The notes under the pieces are model-generated. The model did no database searches. It saw only the letters and a list, made by a program, of their open reading frames with translations, and had not been told where the DNA came from. From Candidatus Cloacimonadota bacterium (lineage in GTDB: Bacteria; Cloacimonadota; Cloacimonadia; Cloacimonadales; Cloacimonadaceae): a DNA stretch of 64,000 bases. Below are positions 10,701 through 15,865 of this stretch, piece after piece (position 1 is the stretch's first letter; each line of letters begins with the position of its first letter). Position numbers and translations under genes: made by a program. The DNA lies in assembly GCA_029781115.1 (NCBI GenBank), contig JAKOXG010000003.1, positions 62,001 to 126,000 of the forward strand. The letters are read 5' to 3'.

Positions 10701-11804
10701 GCCGTAGAAATTGGCCTCATCAACCCCAACACCCGCACCTGCCCTATCTTCAGAAGCAAGCAGGATGCCGAACTCACCAAGTACATCTATTACCGCTTGT
10801 CAATACTCATTGACGATAATGATCCACTGCTGGGTAACCCTTGGGATATCTCATTCATGCGCATGTTTGATATGGCCAATGACTCAAACCTTTTTCAGAC
10901 CAAGCACGAACTAGAAGAGGAAGGCTTTGAGCTTGAGGGCAATCACCTTGTTAAGGGCGAGCAGCATTATCTGCCACTCTATGAAGCCAAGATGATGCAT
11001 CAATTCAACCACCGCTTTGGCGACTTCAGCGACCTGCCCCCAGATTCAAAGTCCACCAAATTGCCAGATATCCCTCTGGCAAAACTACAAAACCCCGATT
11101 ATGAGCCCCTCCCCAGATATTGGATCGAGAGATTTTGGGTATCATGTAAGACATACCATGATAAGGAATACGGGATTGGCTTTAGAGATATTACCAATAC
11201 AACCAATGAGAGAACAGTTATTTGCACCGCCTTCCCCTGGAGTGCCGTAGGACATAATCTTTCAATTTTGCTAACTGATAAAAGAGCCACTGAGGCTGGG
11301 TTGCTTATAGCCTGTCTGAACAGTTTTGCCTGTGATTTTATCGCCCGCTTTAAAGTAGGTGGCATTCACCTGAGTTTCTATATTTTCAAACAGTTGGCTG
11401 TCTTACCTCCGGAAGTCTTTACCGACCCGGATCTTGAGCCGCTGGTCAAGTCCATGAATGAGGCGATTTTGGAGCTGATTTACACCTCCCACAGTATGCA
11501 GCCTTTTGCCAAGGAATGTGGTTATGACGGCCCGCCCTTCATCTGGGATGAGGAGCGCAGATTTGAGCTGCGTTGCAGATTGGATGCCATCTTTTTCCAC
11601 CTCTATCTGGGTTCGCTCTCCGAATGGCAAACCGAAGCATCTCCGGCGCTTTTGTCCTATCTGCCCACACCCCGCCATGCTATAGAATATATCATGAGCA
11701 CCTTCCCCATCGTCAAACGCAAAGATGAGAAGGAATTTGGCGAATACCGCACCCTACGCCGCATCCTGGAGATCTATGATGCTTTGCCTGCGGCAAGGTG
11801 TTAG
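7707..11804 (+). CDS. Eco57I-class N6-adenine DNA methyltransferase, very large (DrmMI/PglX-like)
   Basis: 1365 residues, starting in an ATGA overlap with the helicase stop, so probably translationally coupled. The SAM-binding motif I is DPACGSGHF (about residue 536) and the catalytic motif IV is NPPW (about 808), the order of gamma-class N6-adenine methylases. Long N- and C-terminal flanks resemble Type IIG, PglX and DrmMI proteins. The C-terminal part probably carries target recognition; I saw no convincing nuclease motif. Residues about 18-40 are encoded by a heptamer repeat (four AACTCAC units at 7774-7805) next to a GCCGGC palindrome, so the native N-terminus may have been extended by repeat DNA. 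The last residues (LPAARC) and the stop lie inside another repeat copy. The DNA turns visibly AT-richer at about 9607-10125 and 11130-11400. Confidence 0.87.
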   Translation: MTNTQNHLNPQNKTNASQKPAQRLTTHNSQLTTAGAAGPGSAGIQIQGALLPAELLQRIVNTDSELEGLKPTDYHLSPSERLNEAATRAWTRLLGVWQTFKNIAANLPEEAIGTTETRERWLLPLFQELGYGRPQVQSAIEIDGKSYRISHKVAEPIALHLISFRYDLDKRNPGAKVSPHSLVQEFINRSPNHLWGFLSNGYKLRLLRDNLSLTRAAYIEFDLQAMLDNNIYNDFFLLYLLCHQSRVEAEKDENGRELPPETCWLEKWYNTSIKEGVRALDDLRNSVQAAIEALGAGFITHPANTTLKDKLRNGTLNKQDYYHQVLMLVYRLLFIFVAEDRDLLIPEAVPENVKQTYNKYYATHRIRELAYKQRGSSHTDLWQQIEILFKGLSEGNQTLGLPALGSFLFRSSSTPDLANCRIANSDLLLAFRHLCYTQKQKVFQLINYRNLGHEELGSVYESLLEMHPEINLDEGYFALDVVSGSDRKTTGSYYTPSSLVNHLLDTALEPVISNAISTLTDPKDREAAILNLKICDPACGSGHFLISAAHRLAKRLAAIRSGESEPAPSIINGALRDVIGNCIYGVDLNPMAVELCKISLWMESLEPGKPLTFLDHHIQCGNSLLGCTPELLKEGIPDAAYTPLTGDDWGDCLFYKERNRKEYAGETNLFSYTYRRVIRERDLQAKISAFNDLSDNNLQQLRAKETSYQELIHSETYQNKKLVYDAWCAAFVCIKNSSLKDIPTPVYYPMIEILNLEPESLDEPYKQEIRRLAEQYRFFHWHIAFQDVFPDLDDKPAANYGFDCILGNPPWEKVKLQEKEFFATRDEKIASAPNAAIRKKLISGIRKSNPSLYQAFLAEKRKSEGTSLLIRESGNFPLCGKGDLNTYTVFAELNRKLLADHGRCGFIVPSGIATDDSTKEFFQDIMNTDSLISLYDFENKKPHFPEVDSRYRFCLMTLRAPDKSDYFAIRSGYAPADFVFFAHDIDDLKDHERHFQLSAVEIGLINPNTRTCPIFRSKQDAELTKYIYYRLSILIDDNDPLLGNPWDISFMRMFDMANDSNLFQTKHELEEEGFELEGNHLVKGEQHYLPLYEAKMMHQFNHRFGDFSDLPPDSKSTKLPDIPLAKLQNPDYEPLPRYWIERFWVSCKTYHDKEYGIGFRDITNTTNERTVICTAFPWSAVGHNLSILLTDKRATEAGLLIACLNSFACDFIARFKVGGIHLSFYIFKQLAVLPPEVFTDPDLEPLVKSMNEAILELIYTSHSMQPFAKECGYDGPPFIWDEERRFELRCRLDAIFFHLYLGSLSEWQTEASPALLSYLPTPRHAIEYIMSTFPIVKRKDEKEFGEYRTLRRILEIYDALPAARC
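7759..7834 (+). repeat. Intragenic copy of the heptamer/palindrome repeat
   Basis: Within the methyltransferase 5' coding region, the core CCAGCGCAGC (about 7764-7773) is followed by four AACTCAC-type heptamers (7774-7801) and then GCCGGCGCAGCCGGC-type palindromes. The same core precedes the intergenic heptamer arrays at about 12061, 15738, 15798, 18553 and 24568. The array length keeps the reading frame open. Confidence 0.8.
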
Positions 11805-12098
11805 GGGTTAGGTTTTAGGTGTTAGGGCTGCGCAGGTTTCGGGGATAGACTTGTTAACTTCAGCAATCCGAATGGTTCCGAGCGATGTAAGTATCAAGCT
11901 GCGCTTGATGGCGGCGGTATGGCAACCGCCGGCTACCTCTTTGGTCGCTACAGCGAGCGACCATACATCTCCCATCCGTGATAATCCGTGTGCATCCGTG
12001 GGAAAACAAAGAGCTTCAGAGCCGCGCGTATTCCAGGGAAGAGCATACGTATCTCTGAAACCAGCGCAGCCCTAACACCTAACACCTAAAACCTGGAC
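11785..12098 (+). repeat. Mosaic repeat copy 1 (heptamer ends, hairpin modules, ATCCGTG decamers)
   Basis: It begins with GCCTGCGGCAAGGTGTTAG inside the methyltransferase stop and runs through TGTTAGG-type heptamers. Three perfect hairpins follow: ATCAAGC/GCTTGAT (11893-11909), GGCGGT-ATGGCA-ACCGCC (11913-11930) and GGTCGCT/AGCGACC (11943-11962). Next come three decamers starting ATCCGTG (about 11978-12005), a conserved block near 12008-12060, the core CCAGCGCAGC, and an inverted CCTAACA heptamer array (12071-12094). The arrays at the two ends are reverse complements, as in a MITE-like unit. No protein is encoded. Confidence 0.8.
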
Positions 12099-12305
12099 GA
12101 CGTAGTCGGCCCGGCTCTTACTCCTAACTGCCTCAGTTTCTACTCCTTACTTACTCGAGGAGCAGGAGAGCAGCAGGGAAGGAGTTGGAAGTCCGCATGG
12201 AATGGGCATTTGAGAGGTGTCGATGAGGGCGGTTTTGTGTTGCTGTTTTATATTCAAAGATCAATTATTGATTTTAGGGCGGCGCTAAGGCCGACTGCGT
12301 CGTCC
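12095..12305. mobile_element. 211-bp insertion with 17-bp terminal inverted repeats (MITE-like)
   Basis: The left end GGACGACGTAGTCGGCC (12095-12111) and right end GGCCGACTGCGTCGTCC (12289-12305) are inverted repeats matching at 16 of 17 positions. The unit abuts the heptamer array of mosaic copy 1 and is followed by more repeat sequence. Its core (about 12112-12250) recurs, diverged and inverted, at 49424-49545. No open reading frame is credible. No target-site duplication is obvious by eye. Confidence 0.6.
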
Positions 12306-12311
12306 AGTTGT

Positions 12312-12386
12312 GAGCGGCGGCTTCGCCGCAGGTGTTAGGTGTTAGGTTTTAGGTGTTAGTTTGCGGCGGTTCTGCGACCGCCCGCA
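12312..12386. repeat. Mosaic repeat fragment with heptamers and two hairpins
   Basis: A GCGGCGGCTTCGCCGC palindrome is followed by four TGTTAGG/TTTTAGG heptamers (about 12331-12358) and the hairpin GGCGGT-TCTGCG-ACCGCC (12365-12382). The fragment lies immediately downstream of the Sel1 gene whose stop is at 12389. Together with the two preceding elements it fills the 584-bp stretch 11805-12388, which holds no gene. Confidence 0.75.
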
Positions 12387-12388
12387 CA

Positions 12389-14653
12389 TCATAGATAATA
12401 AAACTCATAATACCTATGGTTTTCCAGCCAATCCTTGGCTTCAGCCTCAATCTCAGCTATTTGCTCGACAGACAGCTCTCTACCTGTTTCATATTTCATG
12501 ACAGTAGCCTCTTTCCAGCCTTTGCCTTCGGCTAAGCAAAACCAAAAGTAAGCTTGATCGGGATGGGGCGGAATGTTCAAGAAGCCGGCATAGTCTAAAC
12601 CGTAGACATAATCTCCCGCCGGGTGTCCCTGCTCTGAAGCTTTGCGTAACCAGTGGTAGGCATCGTATCGATCTCCTTCCTGATAGAGCATTTCTCCCAC
12701 TTGATACTGCGCATCTGCATAGCCTTCTTCTGCCGCTGCATAGATCCACTCTTCGGCCTGCTCATAGTCTTGTTCTACACCCAGCCCCTTTAGATGCAGA
12801 TAGCCCAGCTTGAACTGAGCGGGTGGAAATCCCCGAAAAGCCGCTTTGCTATACCATTTGGCTGCTTCCACATAGCTCTGCTTTACGCCCTTGCCCTGTT
12901 GATAGAGCATACCCATCAGGCACTCTGCTTCTTCTGCCCTTTTCTCAAGTGCTATGTCGATCCATTTTAAAGCCTCCGCGTAGTCCACTTCCACACCCAA
13001 ACCTTTGATATACAAGGTGGCCAACCTGCACTGTGAATCCAGATGGTCTTGTTCAGCTGCCTTGGCAAACCACACTGCCGCCTCACGGTAATTCTTTTTC
13101 ACACCACGTCCGCTATAATAGCATAAGCCCAGGCTATACTGAGCGTCTTTATACCCTTGCATGGCAGCCTTTTGATACCATTCGGCCGATTTGGCATCGT
13201 CGCGTTTTACATGCGCACTGTAACGATATATGCCGCCTGCCTTATATTGGGCCCAAGCATCTCCTTCCTCAGCCATTTGCAACACCTCGGTAATTGTGTA
13301 GGATTTTACTGCCGGCTTTTCGCCCTCGCTCTGCTGTTTGGGACAATTGGCCTCTAACCAGCGATCAGCTACCGCCTGCACCCGCGCTGTTTGCGCTTGG
13401 GACAGTTCTATCAGTGCTTCCTGTTTTATATAGTTGGCATATCTGACGTCATTGGCGGCAGCGATCAGCAGCCAGCAGTAGGCCTGTTCAAAATCCAGGA
13501 GTTTATCCCAGCCTTCCACATCTTTCGGCTCAGGCCGCTTTTTCTCTTGCAGAGCCGCCCGGCGAAACCACGCTTTGGCTGCGGTATAGTCCTGCGCTAA
13601 GCCTTCACCTTGATAGTGCATCAAACCCAGGGAGCACATTGCATTTGTTTCACCTGCTTCTGCGGCTTTGAGAAACCACTCTGTTGCGGCTGTATAATCC
13701 TGCGCTACGCCTTCGCCATCTTGATAAAGCAAGCCCAATTCATACTGTGCATCTGCAAGACCAGCCTCCGCGGCTTTGTGAAACCACTCTGCAGCGGCGG
13801 CATGATCCTTCTTTACACCCTTGCCATGATAATAGCGCATAGCCACGTTACACTGAGCACCCACGTGCCCCTGTTCTGCTGCCCGTTTATACCATTTGAA
13901 TGCTTGCGCCTCGTCCTTGGTAACGCCCAAGCTATAGCTATACATCGGAGCCAGTTTATATTGCGCTTCTGTATGTCCCTGCGCTGCGGCTTTATGAAAC
14001 CATTTTGCCGCAATCTCAAAATCCTGTACCGATCCCTCGCCTTCATAATACATCAGACCCAGGCGATACTGCGCTTCGGCATCGCAAATATCTATATTCT
14101 GCAGCGATTCAGCGGTGGAGTGGCCAGCGTTTTGCGCCCGGGCTTCCTCTTCTCTGGCTTGGTCAGCAGAGCGAGCATCCAACCACCGCTCGGCTACCGC
14201 CTTCGCCCGGTCTCTTTGCTCTTGGGACAGCTTAATGTATACCCCGTATTTGGTGTGCTCAGCGTATTTATTCCCGCTTTCAGCGGCGATCAGCAACCAG
14301 CAGTAGGCCTGTTCAAAATCCAAAAGTGCATCAAAGCCTTCCACATCTTTAGAAGCCGCCTCATACAAGGCCCCTTCATATCCCGAAAGAGCCGCAGTGC
14401 GAAACCAATGTGCCGCTTTTTGATAGTCTCTGTCTACCGCTTCACCCCGATAGCACATCAAACCCAACATACCCTGTGCATCTGTATCACCTGATTCTGC
14501 TGCTTTGCGATACCACTCCAAGGCTTTGGCCATGTCTCTCGCCACTTCTATGCCAAGAGAGTAGATATTGCCCGCCCTGAGCTGGGCATAGGCGTCTCCA
14601 GCCTCTGCTTGCTTCAATATCTGTTCGTTTGTTTGCTTATTGTTTTGATTCAT
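12389..14653 (-). CDS. Sel1-repeat protein, 754 residues, three fused modules
   Basis: About 14 Sel1-like (TPR-related, roughly 36-residue) units can be read from the recurring AQYxLGxMYxxGxGV pattern. There is no signal peptide or membrane segment, so it is probably cytoplasmic. SD AGAGGA precedes the ATG at 14653. Every Sel1 protein in this cluster ends with a distinct helical cap (AYxW, then LSxEQ, then AxxWL). Here that cap appears three times, near residues 103-163, 375-440 and at the end, so the protein reads as three Sel1 proteins joined head to tail. Sel1 proteins act as scaffolds in signalling and protein complexes; no partner can be named. It is the most downstream member of six minus-strand paralogues and faces the methyltransferase convergently. 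Confidence 0.9.
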   Translation of the reverse strand: MNQNNKQTNEQILKQAEAGDAYAQLRAGNIYSLGIEVARDMAKALEWYRKAAESGDTDAQGMLGLMCYRGEAVDRDYQKAAHWFRTAALSGYEGALYEAASKDVEGFDALLDFEQAYCWLLIAAESGNKYAEHTKYGVYIKLSQEQRDRAKAVAERWLDARSADQAREEEARAQNAGHSTAESLQNIDICDAEAQYRLGLMYYEGEGSVQDFEIAAKWFHKAAAQGHTEAQYKLAPMYSYSLGVTKDEAQAFKWYKRAAEQGHVGAQCNVAMRYYHGKGVKKDHAAAAEWFHKAAEAGLADAQYELGLLYQDGEGVAQDYTAATEWFLKAAEAGETNAMCSLGLMHYQGEGLAQDYTAAKAWFRRAALQEKKRPEPKDVEGWDKLLDFEQAYCWLLIAAANDVRYANYIKQEALIELSQAQTARVQAVADRWLEANCPKQQSEGEKPAVKSYTITEVLQMAEEGDAWAQYKAGGIYRYSAHVKRDDAKSAEWYQKAAMQGYKDAQYSLGLCYYSGRGVKKNYREAAVWFAKAAEQDHLDSQCRLATLYIKGLGVEVDYAEALKWIDIALEKRAEEAECLMGMLYQQGKGVKQSYVEAAKWYSKAAFRGFPPAQFKLGYLHLKGLGVEQDYEQAEEWIYAAAEEGYADAQYQVGEMLYQEGDRYDAYHWLRKASEQGHPAGDYVYGLDYAGFLNIPPHPDQAYFWFCLAEGKGWKEATVMKYETGRELSVEQIAEIEAEAKDWLENHRYYEFYYL

Positions 14654-14667
14654 TGTTTCCTCTGTTG

Positions 14668-14900
14668 TTAGCTATTAGGTTTTAGGTGTTAGGTGTTAGG
14701 GCTGCGCTGGTTTCAGAGATATGTATGCTCTTCCCTGGAATACGCGCGGTTCTGAAGCTCTTTGTTTTTCCACGGATGCACACGGATGATCACGGATGGG
14801 AGATGTATGGTCACTTGCCACAGCGACCTTCCCTTGTAGCCGGCGTTTGCCAAACCGCCGCAAATTAACACCTAAAACCTAAAACCTAACACCTTGCCGC
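14668..14900 (-). repeat. Mosaic repeat copy 2 (inverted relative to copy 1)
   Basis: Read on the minus strand it matches copy 1 from the hairpin modules through the ATCCGTG decamers and CCAGCGCAGC core. On the + strand TGTTAGG heptamers stand at the left end (about 14670-14697) and CCTAAAA/CCTAACA heptamers at the right end (about 14868-14893). A degenerate hairpin with a TGCC loop lies near 14838-14863. It separates two Sel1 genes and overlaps the last codons of the gene ending at 14879. Confidence 0.8.
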
Positions 14901-15577
14901 AGGCGCATCCATTCCTCCGCCTCCGCTCTGATCTCCTCCATTTGCTCTTCGGTCAGAAATTCGGAAACCTCATCCATGAACATTTCGGCAAATTCATCTT
15001 CATTTTTATCAGCGATCACAAGCCAGAAATAGGCTTTTTGATAATCTTGCTCAACATCCCCACCTTCCAAATAATACACTCCCAGGCTGCACTGTGCTTG
15101 TGCATGTCCCTGCAGAGCTGCTTTGTGGAGCAATTCCATCGCTTTTGCCTGGTCCTCATCCACACCCCAGCCCATACTATAGAGCAGACCCAAGTGATAT
15201 TGCGCATTCATATCACCGGCCTCTGCGGCTTTCTGATACCACCCTGCCGCTTCATAGTGGTCTATGCCCACACCATCGCCTTTTTCATACATCAAACCTA
15301 GGTTAAACTGCGCTTCAACCATTCCTTGTTCTGCGGCTTTGCGAAACCAGGTGGCGGCATCAAGGTAATTATCTGACTTCAGATACAAAACCCCCAACAT
15401 AAATTGTGATTTTGCATCACCTTGATCTGCAACTTTACGATACCATTTTGCTGCCTCAACGCGATCCTGCTCCACACCTTCACCATAATAATACATCACG
15501 GCCAAGTTAAACTGCGCTTCCATATCGCCGGCTTCTGCATTTCTCAATAAATCCTCAAAGCTATTGTCTTTTTCCAT
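14879..15577 (-). CDS. Sel1-repeat protein, 232 residues
   Basis: About five Sel1 units followed by the cluster's C-terminal cap (AYFWLVIAD, LTEEQ, EEWM). There is no signal peptide. AGGAG lies 8 nt before ATG 15577. The last residues, LRQGVRF, and the TAG stop are read from the mosaic repeat (GCCTGCGGCAAGGTGTTAG plus a heptamer), so the native C-terminus may have been altered by the repeat. Its first 60 coding bases and about 95 bp upstream are nearly identical to those of the 821-residue paralogue starting at 18331, which marks a recent duplication. The function is unknown beyond a probable scaffold role. Confidence 0.88.
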   Translation of the reverse strand: MEKDNSFEDLLRNAEAGDMEAQFNLAVMYYYGEGVEQDRVEAAKWYRKVADQGDAKSQFMLGVLYLKSDNYLDAATWFRKAAEQGMVEAQFNLGLMYEKGDGVGIDHYEAAGWYQKAAEAGDMNAQYHLGLLYSMGWGVDEDQAKAMELLHKAALQGHAQAQCSLGVYYLEGGDVEQDYQKAYFWLVIADKNEDEFAEMFMDEVSEFLTEEQMEEIRAEAEEWMRLRQGVRF

Positions 15578-15672
15578 TAGGACGACTCCTATTTGTTTTT
15601 TGCAAGAAAAGAAGGGTTTAGTTTTTTGTCAATAAAGATTTGATTTTCCCTGATTTAACTTACCCATTCGTG
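15578..15672 (-). promoter_or_regulatory. Duplicated upstream region of Sel1 genes
   Basis: These 95 bp match 18332-18424 with only about three substitutions. Read on the minus strand both carry TTGACA (near 15635 here), an A/T-rich spacer and AGGAG before the ATG. No strong -10 hexamer is seen at the expected spacing. The matching copies suggest the two genes are controlled alike. Confidence 0.5.
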
Positions 15673-15862
15673 TAATTCGTGGAAATGCCCTTTCTATAGC
15701 TGATCTCGCTTTTGCTCAGAGTACGCTTATCTCTGAAACCAGCGCAGCGACTGAAGACTGAAGACTGACGACTTACGACTTGCCGAAGGCATCCCCAAAA
15801 CCAGCGCAGCTCCTAACACCTAACACCTAGTACCTAACACCTTGCCGCAGGCACCGCAGCCG
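15660..15862 (+). repeat. Mosaic repeat copy 3 with two kinds of heptamer
   Basis: A CATTCGTG/ATTCGTG decamer fragment (about 15666-15685) is followed by ATCTCTGAAACCAGCGCAGC (about 15731-15749) and heptamers of GACTGAA/GACTTAC type (15750-15780). A GCCGAAGGC palindrome comes next, then a second CCAGCGCAGC with CCTAACA heptamers (about 15808-15843), ending GCCGCAGGC. One locus thus carries two different heptamer sequences behind the same core. It ends a few bases from the stop of the next Sel1 gene. Confidence 0.8.
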
Positions 15863-15865
15863 CCC

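Noticed and set aside
12060-12362. Possible CRISPR array
   Set aside because: The tandem units are 7 nt with no spacers of constant length, and no cas genes are present.
13610-14494. 294-residue + strand frame opposite the 754-residue Sel1 gene
   Set aside because: Cysteine-rich, periodic translation with no homology I recognise; a shadow frame.
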